From Blastopirellula marina (lineage in GTDB: Bacteria; Planctomycetota; Planctomycetia; Pirellulales; Pirellulaceae): a stretch of 64,000 bases of DNA. Numbering within the stretch: position 1 is the stretch's first letter; each line of letters starts with the position of its first letter. A program made the translations under genes and the position numbers. Of this stretch, positions 1 through 8,680 are shown piece after piece. The notes under the pieces are model-generated. The model did no database searches. It was not told the DNA's origin and saw only the letters and a program-made list of their open reading frames with translations. The stretch lies in contig NZ_PUHY01000010.1 in NCBI RefSeq assembly GCF_002967765.1, positions 620,001 to 684,000 on the forward strand, given 5' to 3'.

Positions 1-985
1 GGAATGTCAGCAAGTTAACCGTCTCAGTAATGAACTTCACCGACCCATCGCCGGCCACGGCGAGCACGCCGCCGGGATGTCGGCTTCGCGGGGTATAAAT
101 GCCGTCGCGATCGGACGCAAACCCACTACCACTCGTCTGGCAGTCAGGATACCGCCAATTCGGTGTCGCCACAGTGTTGATAATCGTCTGCGTCGGAACG
201 GGTGCGATCCACTGGTTTCCATTCGTTGAGAGGTGGCTAGTAATGCCCTGACACGTCTGACCGAAGGAATTCAGCTGAGCTTGAGTCGGGAACATCGGTG
301 AACTCCAGCCGGGGCTGGAACCGATGCGTGGCTCGGAGGAATTGCCGTTCATTAGCGAACTGTTGTTGTTGTCGCCCACAAGATGCTCAGAAGCCATCAT
401 CGTGTTACTCAAACCGTCGGTAACGTCCGCCATCTTGGTTTCCTGCCCCTTGGCATTATTTTGCTGGCGAAACATACCGTTTTGATTGGTAAGGTTATTC
501 CAACTTAGCGTAGGGCCGAAACTTAGGCCGTAGTTACAACCAGGCCCATTCGCCAACCAGCCAGTCGATGCGGGAAACGAGGTATCGGAAGGACAAATGA
601 ATGCCTCGATTTTCTTCGAGCGAAGATTCTGAATGGTGCTGTTGCTGTCCCAATGGTTGTTATAGTTTTTGGTGGCGATACGAACTTGCTCTTGTAGATT
701 CCCCTGTTCGATGTAGGGCAAGATCTGCACAAACGCACTGAATCCGAGATAGGACGGGTTGTTGCTACCATCCAAGTAGCAGAGGCAAGGAAACTTCTTG
801 TACGTGTCGTGATAGTTATGCATTGCCAGTCCCAACTGTTTCATGTTGTTACTGCATTGCATCCGACGTGCTGCCTCGCGAGCTTGTTGAACTGCAGGCA
901 AGAGAAGGGCGATTAAAACCCCAATGATGGCAATTACCACCAGAAGCTCCACGAGCGTGAAGCCCCACCGTTTCGAAGTAGGCAT
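1..985 (-). CDS. DUF1559 pseudopilin-like protein, cut by left edge
   Basis: The minus-strand frame stays open from an ATG at 985 to the window edge, about 328 codons, so the last residues are missing. The N-terminus is a type IV prepilin-like signal: a short basic leader (MPTSKRWG), then [20 protein letters not shown] and [15 protein letters not shown]. Prepilin peptidase would be expected to cut after the G before FTLVE and leave the protein anchored by the hydrophobic helix. Near the visible end is [15 protein letters not shown], the H-x9-DG motif typical of planctomycete DUF1559 proteins. The function of this large family is not established; a surface or pseudopilus role is inferred only. 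It closely resembles the interrupted copy at 1793-2842, with a small lipoprotein gene between them. Family assignment is very secure. Confidence 0.93.
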   Translation of the reverse strand, partial: MPTSKRWGFTLVELLVVIAIIGVLIALLLPAVQQAREAARRMQCSNNMKQLGLAMHNYHDTYKKFPCLCYLDGSNNPSYLGFSAFVQILPYIEQGNLQEQVRIATKNYNNHWDSNSTIQNLRSKKIEAFICPSDTSFPASTGWLANGPGCNYGLSFGPTLSWNNLTNQNGMFRQQNNAKGQETKMADVTDGLSNTMMASEHLVGDNNNSSLMNGNSSEPRIGSSPGWSSPMFPTQAQLNSFGQTCQGITSHLSTNGNQWIAPVPTQTIINTVATPNWRYPDCQTSGSGFASDRDGIYTPRSRHPGGVLAVAGDGSVKFITETVNLLTF

Positions 986-1286
986 GATGTTCTCGGCTGT
1001 TGAGAATGTACGCCGCACCATCGATCGAAGAGGTGATCTTTTGACGCGGCAAGTAGGAGGGTATGAAAGGTGGGGTTATCCAAATCCTTTGCGGACCCTA
1101 CCGCCGAGTCAACCAAAACATTTCCGTAAAATCACCAAAGCATTTATTGCCGGGCACAAACCCCACCAATGGTTAGACAGAGTTATGAACCTCGCCAGAA
1201 AACGAAGCACCACACTTTTGGGGAGCCGCAAGAATCGCGGAGAATGGGAGCCATCCTAATTCGAGCGTGATGACTTCCGATGGATG

Positions 1287-1312
1287 GTCGGCGATCAAGC
1301 ACGATCGCCGAC
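1287..1312 (-). terminator. Perfect 10-bp hairpin downstream of the small lipoprotein gene
   Basis: GTCGGCGATC (1287-1296) and GATCGCCGAC (1303-1312) are perfect inverted repeats around a 6-nt loop. They lie 26 bases past the stop of the minus-strand gene ending at 1339. There is no clear T tract after the hairpin in that direction, so it may be a processing or Rho-associated structure, not a strict intrinsic terminator. I see no other gene or clear signal in the rest of 986-1338. Confidence 0.45.
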
Positions 1313-1338
1313 GCATCGTTTCAAAAGGGTGGGACTGC

Positions 1339-1641
1339 TTAGATCTTTTCCATCATCTTCTTCGCTTGCCCCGAAGGACGACCGCCTGACTTTTCAAGCT
1401 TCTCGTATTCCTTACGAAGTTCGGCAGCTTTCTCAGGTTCGGTTTCAGCAAGCTTCTTCAGATTCTCGTCGAGAGTCACCATCTCGCTTCCCAATTGATT
1501 GTTCGACACGATCGACTTCAGATCGTTACGAATCATTTCTGTAACAGGAATGGTATTCTCTGGAACAGGCGTTCCACCTTGGCCGCAGCCAATGACGAAT
1601 CCGGCAAGTAGCAAACAAGCAATACGAATCGACGACGCCAT
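1339..1641 (-). CDS. Small secreted lipoprotein (100 aa)
   Basis: The ATG at 1641 is chosen because it puts a lipoprotein signal at the N-terminus: MASSIRIACLLLAGFVIGCG, with lipobox-like VIGC and Cys19 as the likely lipidated residue. A longer open frame upstream runs into the neighbouring gene's end and is ignored. The mature part is short, charged and probably helical (ENLKKLAETEPEKAAELRKE), with a basic C-terminus. The gene follows the DUF1559 gene 1793-2842 on the same strand, spacing about 150 bases. Small lipoproteins often accompany DUF1559 genes in planctomycetes, so co-expression is plausible. Function is unknown. Confidence 0.8.
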   Translation of the reverse strand: MASSIRIACLLLAGFVIGCGQGGTPVPENTIPVTEMIRNDLKSIVSNNQLGSEMVTLDENLKKLAETEPEKAAELRKEYEKLEKSGGRPSGQAKKMMEKI

Positions 1642-1792
1642 GGTCGTTACCTCTCTATGTCTGAGTATCAATTTCGATTTTGGGGTGACGTCAGCCAGAA
1701 ACAGGCAACGCGGGCGTTCCAGATGAAAGCCCGCTTGCCAAGACGGCTGAAGAGAAATGGAGAGCCTGAGTCCAACTAAAGGACGCGACCTC

Positions 1793-2842
1793 TTATGGAA
1801 GCGCGACGACCTTGCCGTCGTTACGACCACCAAACGATTGCCATGTGGTGAGATCGATTGTTTCTGTGACGAACTTGGTCGAACCGTCGCCAGCAGCACA
1901 GACAACGCCACCAGGGTGACGACTACGAGGAGCGTAGACGCCGTCGCGGTCCGAGGCGATTCCGCTGCCACTGGTCTGGCAGTTTGGATACTTCCAGTTT
2001 GGCGGAGCCACCGTGTTCAACGCGGTTTGCGTTGGCAACGACATGATCCAATGCTGACCATTGGTGCCGTTATGCGCGGTCACGCCTTGGCACGTCTGAC
2101 CGAAGCTGTTGATCTCGGCTTGCGTAGGATATTGGTTCCAAGAGACATCTGAGGCCTCACGTGGTTCTGAGGTATTTCCGTTGGCCAGCACGTTGTCGTT
2201 GTCGTCACCGACCAAATGCTCGGAAACCATTAACGTGTTACTCAAACCGTCGGTCACACCGTTGAAGCCCATTTCTGGCTTGCCACCGGTTTCGCTTGTT
2301 CCGTCCCAACCAATTGGGCCGCGGAACATCCCGTTTTGATTCGCGACGCTCGACCAGCTTCGCGAGGAACCGAAGCTCACACCGTAGTTGCTACCTGGTC
2401 CGTCGTGCCAACTTCCTGCCGAAGGATTGCTTGGATAGTTAGAATCGGACGGACATCGGTAGGCATCGATTTCCGTCTGACGAACAGCAGCGTTGTTACC
2501 ATCAGCCCAGTCACGGCCGAAATTCAGCGACGTGACCTGAAGTTGGTCGTACAAGTTGCCTTGTTAAATGAATGGCAAGATTCGAACCACGGCGCCATAG
2601 CCGAGGTAGGGGTTCTTGCCGGATGGGCGATAGTTCATCGCCGGCAGTGTTTTGTAGGTATCGTGGTAGTTGTGAAACGCGATACCGAGCTGCTTCAAAT
2701 TATTGGTGCACTGCATACGGCGAGCTGCCTCGCGCGCTTGTTGAACGGCCGGTAATAGCAGGGCGATCAAAACACCGATGATGGCAATAACCACGAGAAG
2801 CTCCACGAGCGTGAAGCCCAAACGCTTGTTCTTTTGCGTGAT
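1793..2842 (-). pseudogene. DUF1559 pseudopilin-like gene interrupted by an in-frame stop
   Basis: This is a full-length paralogue of the gene at 1-985. It has the prepilin helix ([20 protein letters not shown]), [15 protein letters not shown], and the C-terminal H-x9-DG motif (HPGGVVCAAGDG). The frame is broken once: TAA at 2564-2566 falls in ILPFI-stop-QGNLYDQ where the paralogue reads [14 protein letters not shown] single G-to-T change of GAA would explain it. The 5' end is also odd. The only usual start codon in frame is TTG at 2821, which would leave just one residue before GFTLVE. Seven codons upstream, ATC (2840-2842) begins a normal basic leader (TQKNKR), as if an ATG had been lost. 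The reading frame is otherwise intact, so decay is recent, or these are sequence errors, or the stop is read through. Confidence 0.85.
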
Positions 2843-2883
2843 GTGGGGTGGGGTAATGGAGGGATGAAATACAGAAACAAAGG

Positions 2884-2923
2884 CGTGAAAAAAGACAAAA
2901 AACTGTCTTTTTATTATTTCACG
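2884..2923 (-). promoter_or_regulatory. Hairpin in the 5' leader of the interrupted DUF1559 gene
   Basis: CGTGAAA (2884-2890) pairs with TTTCACG (2917-2923), enclosing a 9-bp stem of AAAAAGACA (2889-2897) with TGTCTTTTT (2904-2912); the two arms share two bases. It lies between the candidate promoter at 2965-2992 and the gene start. On the coding (minus) strand the inner stem is followed by a T run and then the outer arm. It could therefore act as a leader hairpin, a conditional terminator or a transcript-stabilising structure. Its role is inferred. Confidence 0.4.
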
Positions 2924-2964
2924 GGGGTTTAATCCTCCCCAGGGGCAAAGGGCAGGATTTGAAA

Positions 2965-2992
2965 ATACTAACCCTTAGGCTCTATCTGTCAA
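2965..2992 (-). promoter_or_regulatory. Candidate sigma-70-type promoter for the interrupted DUF1559 gene
   Basis: Reading the minus strand, a perfect TTGACA (2992-2987) is followed after 16 bases by TAGTAT (2970-2965), which has four of six matches to TATAAT. It would give a leader of roughly 115 bases before the gene, containing the hairpin at 2884-2923. Nothing else is recognisable in 2993-3283, upstream of it. Confidence 0.45.
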
Positions 2993-3283
2993 GCAAAGAA
3001 GGGCCTAAGCAATATCAAGATTGACTTATGGAAAATTTCGCAAGTCATTTGAGAGAACCTACGGCCAGATCGGAGTAGTGCCAAATAACCTGAAAAAGAA
3101 ACAAAACCGATCTTATTACTGCGCAAAGGTGGAACGGCAGCACGTTAGGTCGCTGATGACCGCAGATCGGTTATCGCCAGTTGTCATCAAATGATTGAGG
3201 AGACAACTACCAACTCGGAACACCCGACCCCATCAGAGGTACAGGGTGTTGTGATGAAATCGCGAAATCAGGTTCACCAACGA

Positions 3284-4480
3284 CTACTTCGCTAAAAACA
3301 AGAAGGTTCCCTTCTTATCGCCTGCGACAATATCCATCTTTCCGTCGGTGTTCACGTCAGCCAGCGTGATCTGTCTTCCGGTGCCGCTATTGCTGTCGAC
3401 TTCGATCGGAAGGAACTGGACCTTGCCGTCGTCTGATCGGATTGTCTTGAAAACATAGATGACCGCAGGGTCTCTGGCACCTGGATCGTGGCCGTTGTGA
3501 GCCCAGTAGCATTTTCCCGTGACGATGTCCTTCACGCCGTCCCCATCCATGTCGGCCAATTCCACTGCATGCAATTGACTGAACACCGCATCGCTCACCG
3601 ACTTCTCTGGCGTTCCCATGATTTCGTGCTGCGTGAACTTGATCTCGCCGTTATCGCTTTTGGTTTGCTCATGCCACACTAATCCGTATCCGTGCCCGTG
3701 AAGGCTGGTGATCACATCGTTGTCGCCGTCGGCATCCACGTCGTAGGCATGAATCCCGGCGCCCCCTGGGGCGAAGCGGTAGGCGTGCTTTTTCCATGGG
3801 GTGTTTCCATCCCAGTTCTCTGGCTGCTCCCACCAACCTTCCGGCATTAAGAAGTCGGGCCGCCCGTCACCATTGATGTCGCCCACACCGAGGCCATGCT
3901 GATAGCGTCCCCAACCTTGCTTCTCGGAGATCGGCGTCCAAGTCCAGCGTTGGCTCGGATCCTTTTCGTTGGGCTTTGCGTAGCCCAGTTGGCCTTCGAA
4001 GTGACACAATAATTCTGGCTTGCCATCGCCAGTAATGTCGGCAAACGCAGGGGCTTCGTTATCGACTGCAGGGAAGGCGAAGTGCTTTTTCCACGGTTGA
4101 TCGGATTGACTGTTCTCGTACCAATGAGCCGGCGTGCCAGGCAATCCCACGACCAGCACATCGTCGTACCCATCGCCGCTGAAGTCACCAACGAAGGAGA
4201 AGAAGTTGTCTGAATACCCGCTGTCGTTCGGATAGGCCTTGCCGTCATAGAAGATATGTTTGGTCTTGAAATTAGGGCCCTCGAACCAATTTGGCCCGCA
4301 CACGATATCGACCTTGCCATCCTTATTGAAATCGCCGATCGAAGCACCTTCCGCGAAATACTCTTCGGTCAACTGAAGCTTGTCGTAAGCGACATCTTCC
4401 GCATAAACGAGGTTGGTCGTAGACACAAACAGGAAGACTGGGCCCATCAGGACAACGGAAAGAAGCAGCCGATTTAGCAT
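3284..4480 (-). CDS. Secreted FG-GAP/VCBS-repeat protein
   Basis: This 398-aa protein starts at ATG 4480. That choice gives a classic Sec signal (MLNRLLLSVVLMGPVFLFVS...VYA/ED); the open frame continues 24 codons further upstream. The mature protein is a series of about seven VCBS/FG-GAP units with calcium-binding acidic loops: DFNKDGKVDI, DFSGDGYDDV, DITGDGKPEL, DINGDGRPDF, DVDADGDNDV, DMDGDGVKDI and DVNTDGKMDI. Seven such units fit one complete beta-propeller. Such proteins are abundant in planctomycetes and usually lie in the periplasm or outside the cell, binding ligands or carbohydrate; the partner is unknown. The gene appears to be transcribed alone on the minus strand. Confidence 0.9.
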   Translation of the reverse strand: MLNRLLLSVVLMGPVFLFVSTTNLVYAEDVAYDKLQLTEEYFAEGASIGDFNKDGKVDIVCGPNWFEGPNFKTKHIFYDGKAYPNDSGYSDNFFSFVGDFSGDGYDDVLVVGLPGTPAHWYENSQSDQPWKKHFAFPAVDNEAPAFADITGDGKPELLCHFEGQLGYAKPNEKDPSQRWTWTPISEKQGWGRYQHGLGVGDINGDGRPDFLMPEGWWEQPENWDGNTPWKKHAYRFAPGGAGIHAYDVDADGDNDVITSLHGHGYGLVWHEQTKSDNGEIKFTQHEIMGTPEKSVSDAVFSQLHAVELADMDGDGVKDIVTGKCYWAHNGHDPGARDPAVIYVFKTIRSDDGKVQFLPIEVDSNSGTGRQITLADVNTDGKMDIVAGDKKGTFLFLAK

Positions 4481-4606
4481 GGCAGGAGATCCTCGCGCGG
4501 GGACAAGTTGGGGGAGAACCGGTATTGTCCCATCTGCATGTTGGCCTGTCACGCAGAAATCTTAGGATGTCGATCGAACTTGATTGTCGACCGCTGGACG
4601 ACGGCA

Positions 4607-5029
4607 CTAGTCCTTTGCAGGAGGCTCGGTCGAGGCACGCTCTTCCCGCATGCGTTTGACTTCCTCTTCGAGTGCGCGGCGGCTGGCGATTCGTTCGTCT
4701 CGGAGAGAAAGGATGTAGGTCTTCGTGGCAAACATATCGACACACGCCAACACCACAATCCACAACACCAGCAAGCAAATCCCTCCCCAGTAAGCGATGA
4801 AGAAGAGGTTCTCAGGTATCATCGGGCTCAAGAGCACGGCAGCGGCAATCGCCATGATGGTGAACGTCACCTTCTTGCGGCGTTGGACCTGAGCCAATAA
4901 GAAGCTTCGCTTACGTGGATCCCAATCAGGGTGTTGCTCGACCTGCTTGACTGTGTGCAGGTGATGACTGTGCATCATCCAGGCAGTGGCAACCAAAATC
5001 AAAGCGAGAATGGAAGTGGCGAAAAGCAT
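4607..5029 (-). CDS. Small three-helix membrane protein, unknown
   Basis: This 140-aa protein starts at ATG 5029, 30 bases downstream of the M28 peptidase gene on the same strand, so it is probably in the same transcript. Three hydrophobic segments are visible: near residues 1-20 (LFATSILALILVATAWMM), 55-72 (FTIMAIAAAVLLS), and 76-100 (FFIAYWGGICLLVLWIVVL). The C-terminal tail is charged and probably a cytoplasmic coiled helix (RDERIASRRALEEEVKRM). I do not recognise a family. A conserved planctomycete accessory membrane protein is the most that can be said. Confidence 0.7.
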   Translation of the reverse strand: MLFATSILALILVATAWMMHSHHLHTVKQVEQHPDWDPRKRSFLLAQVQRRKKVTFTIMAIAAAVLLSPMIPENLFFIAYWGGICLLVLWIVVLACVDMFATKTYILSLRDERIASRRALEEEVKRMREERASTEPPAKD

Positions 5030-5059
5030 AAGCGTTGATTCGCCGATCAGAGGCGATTT

Positions 5060-6142
5060 CTATTCGAGTTCTTGAAGCCAGGTGAGGATCACTTTGCCAA
5101 CCTTGGCCAGCGAATCCGCCGAGCAATTTTCAGGCACATCCTTCGTGGTATGCCAATACTTCGGACCATATCCAGGGCTTGGATAATCGAAGTCAATGAT
5201 ATCGATGATCGGAATACCACCAATATCATGCAAGGGGACATGGTCGTCGTTCACGGTGTGCCGCGGACGAGAAACGAATTCCGGAATATTCAATTTCTTC
5301 GCCACTCGCCACACGTCGAGCACCAACGGGCGCGTGTCTCGCCAGGAGATGCTGTTGCGTTCCTGGTAGATTTGCAGGTCCTTGTCGCCAACCATGTCGA
5401 CCAGGATTCCCCATTTATAACGGAAGTTGATGTCGGCACTGCGATATTTTTCGGCCAGATAGGTTGATCCAACAAAAAAGGGATCACGCTCGCGATCGAA
5501 GATAAACTCTTCTGCATCCAGGAAGACAACGTCGACCCCATACTTGGTGTCTACGGCATTGATGTGTCTGGCTAACTCCAACAACAAGCCCACACCGCTG
5601 GCCCCGTCGTTCGCCCCGACAAAGGGAGCCCGTGGGTTATCAGGATCTTCGTCAGCATACGGCCGGGTATCGTAATGACAAGCGAGCAAGATTCGCTCGG
5701 TTCGCTCTGGGTGAAAGCGGCCAAAAATGTTTGAGAGTGTTACCGGCTGACCGGTCTCGGGATGGCGGATGTCCCAAGATTGGAATTGAACTTGAGCACC
5801 AGCGTCGGTCAGGTACTTTCGGATGTAGTCTTGCTGCAACTTCATCGCCTGGCTACCGCTGACGCGGGGACCAAACTTGCAAACGTCGACCAAATGCTGG
5901 TATGCCTTCTCGCCGTCGAACGGCAAGTAGCGGGAAAGATCTTCAGGCTTGGCAGCCGGTGGGGCAGGCTCTTCGCTGGGCTCCCGATTGAGAATAATCA
6001 TCACGACGATCGCCAACACACCTATTAGCGCGGCCACATAAGTGGCCCACCGCGGTGCGCGTTCTTCTTTCTGATCGGTCGGCAATGGGATACTCGTGGA
6101 AGACACAAAATGATCCAAGTTGCTTGGCTTCAGCCAATTCAT
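5060..6142 (-). CDS. M28-family peptidase, glutaminyl-peptide cyclotransferase-like
   Basis: This 360-aa protein has a single N-terminal membrane helix (near residues 33-50) and a periplasmic M28 domain. Zinc-site motifs are intact and in order: CHYDTRP, GANDGASGVG, FLDAEEF, VDMVGDKD and WHTTKD. GPRVSGS near residue 92 and the final WHTTKDVPENCSADSL are characteristic of the glutaminyl cyclase branch. Those enzymes convert N-terminal glutamine to pyroglutamate; ordinary aminopeptidase activity remains possible. ATG 6142 overlaps the stop of the GT9 gene by four bases (ATGA), showing translational coupling in a minus-strand operon GT9 - M28 - membrane protein. Confidence 0.9.
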   Translation of the reverse strand: MNWLKPSNLDHFVSSTSIPLPTDQKEERAPRWATYVAALIGVLAIVVMIILNREPSEEPAPPAAKPEDLSRYLPFDGEKAYQHLVDVCKFGPRVSGSQAMKLQQDYIRKYLTDAGAQVQFQSWDIRHPETGQPVTLSNIFGRFHPERTERILLACHYDTRPYADEDPDNPRAPFVGANDGASGVGLLLELARHINAVDTKYGVDVVFLDAEEFIFDRERDPFFVGSTYLAEKYRSADINFRYKWGILVDMVGDKDLQIYQERNSISWRDTRPLVLDVWRVAKKLNIPEFVSRPRHTVNDDHVPLHDIGGIPIIDIIDFDYPSPGYGPKYWHTTKDVPENCSADSLAKVGKVILTWLQELE

Positions 6143-7182
6143 GCAGCTTTAGAATGGCGCATTGAAAGCAGGCTGTCTACCTGGGTCAGCACATCCTCGG
6201 TCGAGATTGACTGCATGGCCTCGTTTCCGGCCTTACGTCTCTCGCGGCACGAAAGGGGATCGTACATATTTTGCACCGTACGATGGATACCCTGACTTGG
6301 ACTATAGTACTCGGCTTTGGTCACACCGAACAGGGAAATCGTGGGCGTGTCGAGGGCGACGCCGAAGTGCAAAGGTCCCGTGTCACCGCTAATTAGCAAC
6401 CGGGCATGACGGATCGTTTCTTTCATTTCCGCGATCGACAGTTTCGGAAGGATGGTTACGCAGTGAGGTTCCACCGCGCGTGCCGTCCGAGCAGCCGTTT
6501 CTGCGTATGCGTATTCCGAATCATTACCCCATAACAGGACGCTTGGAAGGTCGTATTGCCGGAATAACTGGGCAGCCACTTCACCGAAGCGTTCTGGAAT
6601 CCAGGTCTTCGAGTACCATCCAGCCCCAACGTTGAGTACCGCATAGCGGCCAGCTTTGACGGTCTTCACTCGCTCGCCGATTGAATCATGGGCGAGACTA
6701 TCGTATGGCATCTGAAATTCAAGATTTGGCCGCTCAATTCCCAATGGTGCCAGTAATTGCAAATAGCGCTGAGCAACGTAGGTCGCGGTCGGTTGAATCC
6801 TTGTGCGTGCCAGATTGGGTGCTAGTTCCCGCGATTCTCCACGTGAGAATGTGATTTGCTCGGCTCTTCCAGAAAGCCAGCCAGCGACGGCACTCTTGGT
6901 GAGTCCTTGGGCGTCGATCACGATCTCGAAGCGGTGTCGCTGCAAGGCTTTCCGCAGCCGAGCAACTTCACTGATTTTCGTCAGCCACCCTTTTTCAACC
7001 GTGAACAGGAAATTGAGATCGGTCCGATCAGCCAACACCTTGGCAGCGGCTGGTTCGGCCACCCAGCCAATTTGGGACGCCGGATAGGCACGTCGCAGCG
7101 CGCATAGAACCGGTAGGGTGAGGACCGTATCTCCCAGGGCACTCAAACGGGTGATAAGGATGCGGGGGGCAGATGATAGCAT
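6139..7182 (-). CDS. Glycosyltransferase family 9 (ADP-heptose:LPS heptosyltransferase-like)
   Basis: This 347-aa protein has two Rossmann lobes (GT-B fold). The N-terminal ILITRLSALGDTVLTLPVL is the family signature, and SGDTGPLHFGVAL near residue 265 is the donor-binding motif near the C-terminus. Family members add heptose or related sugars to lipopolysaccharide core at the inner face of the cytoplasmic membrane, consistent with a planctomycete Gram-negative-type envelope. ATG 7182 directly precedes the conserved strand. The gene is first of a compact minus-strand operon with the M28 peptidase gene. The donor sugar cannot be read from the sequence. Confidence 0.92.
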   Translation of the reverse strand: MLSSAPRILITRLSALGDTVLTLPVLCALRRAYPASQIGWVAEPAAAKVLADRTDLNFLFTVEKGWLTKISEVARLRKALQRHRFEIVIDAQGLTKSAVAGWLSGRAEQITFSRGESRELAPNLARTRIQPTATYVAQRYLQLLAPLGIERPNLEFQMPYDSLAHDSIGERVKTVKAGRYAVLNVGAGWYSKTWIPERFGEVAAQLFRQYDLPSVLLWGNDSEYAYAETAARTARAVEPHCVTILPKLSIAEMKETIRHARLLISGDTGPLHFGVALDTPTISLFGVTKAEYYSPSQGIHRTVQNMYDPLSCRERRKAGNEAMQSISTEDVLTQVDSLLSMRHSKAA

Positions 7183-7337
7183 GAGGCCGACAACTCCTTT
7201 TGTCGTGTGCCATTGCCCGCCTAGGCATGATTAGTCCAGCGGGACGTAAGCGGGGCCTATCGTAGGGGCAACCGCTTGTCCAAAGCAATACCATCCCAGC
7301 GGAGTTCGAGAAGAGAGGGGCATGCTATCGTCATGCC

Positions 7338-8558
7338 TTACGGGCCGTAGTCGGGTCGCATCGGCCATTTACCCAGTGTCACACTCATCTTCAACGTTCG
7401 CCCATGACGATTGACCTTAAGATCAATCGTCTCGCCAACCTTCTTATCTTTGAGCAAGTTAATCAGGTGTTGGAAACTCTCGACCGTCGTACCAACGGCC
7501 TCGATCACGGTATCACCACCACGCAGGCCCGCTTTGTAGGCGCCGCTGTCTTGATGGACGTTTTGAATGTAACAAGTGCCGGTCATCCCAGAACCTGATC
7601 CAGATACGCCGAGAAAGCCACCGCTGCGGAACTTGACGTTTGCCTGAGCAGTGGGGGGTAAGACTTGAGTAATCTGCCGCTCATCCGCTTCGCTGAGCGG
7701 AAGCCCGTAAAACTCAACGTACGTAGCGTTGTCAAGCTTAGCTGCCAGGGGAGCGACCTCGACATTCACGTCGATGTAATACAGACGAATCGCGTCTAAC
7801 TTCGGGAGGATCGGTTCTAATTCGCGAAGCATCGCGACGTTGACAGGACCATCCTTAATAGTCATCAACCGCACGTTCGGCATCTTTGCGATCTGAGCAA
7901 ACCAATCGGCCGTCACCTTGTCGTTACTGATCTGGACGTCTTCGATGAACTGAAGATGACGCAGATAGTACAGGTCGTCGACATTCCCCTGGTAGCTCGA
8001 GTCGATGATGATACCAGGCCCTGACATGATCTGAGCCTGGAATCCCGATGGCTGGGCACTGTACGAAGAAAACCGAATTCCTAAACCACTGAGCATGCGA
8101 ATCGCACGTTCTTGCTTAATGGGAGCAATCCGCTTGAGGACTTCCTTGGCGTAGCCGGCGACGCGATCGTTTTGAGTTTCTGAGATTTCCACCAACTCGG
8201 CGGTCGCTTGCTTCTCCATATCAATGTCGTGACCTGCCGCGAAGTTGCGTAGGACATGGATACAACGAAACGCCTTTTCGAGACTGCTGGCGGTCCTGAT
8301 GCTTTCAATCAGCATGGGAATCGAGTTCGCCTTGGCGGTCGTTAGCTTCTGAGTAGCACTTTCCCGCACTAGGAATTTGTCGCTATCGAGTTGCTCGATC
8401 CACTGCTTGATTTCGGCCTCGCTGGGGGCAGATTCCGTGGTGGTCACCTCGGCAGACGTGGAAGCGGTCGGCTCCGCCCCTACCGCCAACGGTAACATCA
8501 TGTTGCCCAAAACCAGGCAACCGAGCAGGCAGTAATTTCGACGGAAAGTCACAAGCAA
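7338..8558 (-). CDS. Secreted PDZ-domain protein with helical/leucine-rich middle
   Basis: This is about 406 aa from TTG 8558; GTG 8552 is an equally credible start two codons in. A signal peptide (CLLGCLVLGNMMLPLAVGAEP) is followed by a helical segment resembling HEAT-like repeats (SDKFLVRESATQKLTTAKAN, residues ~50-150). Next comes a leucine-rich-repeat-like part (residues ~195-285, VRLMTIKDGPVNVAMLRELE). A C-terminal PDZ domain follows (residues ~310-400: GFLGVSG, AYKAGLRGGDTVIEAVG, GETIDLKVNRHGR). There is no protease triad, so it is more likely a peptide-binding scaffold than an HtrA protease. It is divergent from the methyltransferase gene at 8681. Confidence 0.82.
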   Translation of the reverse strand: MLVTFRRNYCLLGCLVLGNMMLPLAVGAEPTASTSAEVTTTESAPSEAEIKQWIEQLDSDKFLVRESATQKLTTAKANSIPMLIESIRTASSLEKAFRCIHVLRNFAAGHDIDMEKQATAELVEISETQNDRVAGYAKEVLKRIAPIKQERAIRMLSGLGIRFSSYSAQPSGFQAQIMSGPGIIIDSSYQGNVDDLYYLRHLQFIEDVQISNDKVTADWFAQIAKMPNVRLMTIKDGPVNVAMLRELEPILPKLDAIRLYYIDVNVEVAPLAAKLDNATYVEFYGLPLSEADERQITQVLPPTAQANVKFRSGGFLGVSGSGSGMTGTCYIQNVHQDSGAYKAGLRGGDTVIEAVGTTVESFQHLINLLKDKKVGETIDLKVNRHGRTLKMSVTLGKWPMRPDYGP

Positions 8559-8680
8559 TCTCGGGTTAATAGGGTCGACGACAGGCCAGCCATGTTCTGT
8601 TATTGTGGGGACATATTGTCAATTATTCCAGGGCAAAACCTATTTCTCGCCCCTTAACCGTATTTTGTAACCTTGCCACT

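Noticed and set aside
924-1259. 111-codon plus-strand frame near the first DUF1559 gene
   Set aside because: It starts within the prepilin-coding region of the opposite strand and carries no recognisable domain; a shadow.
1641-1971. Upstream extension of the small lipoprotein reading frame
   Set aside because: It would overlap the end of the DUF1559 gene and bury the lipoprotein signal; ATG 1641 is better.
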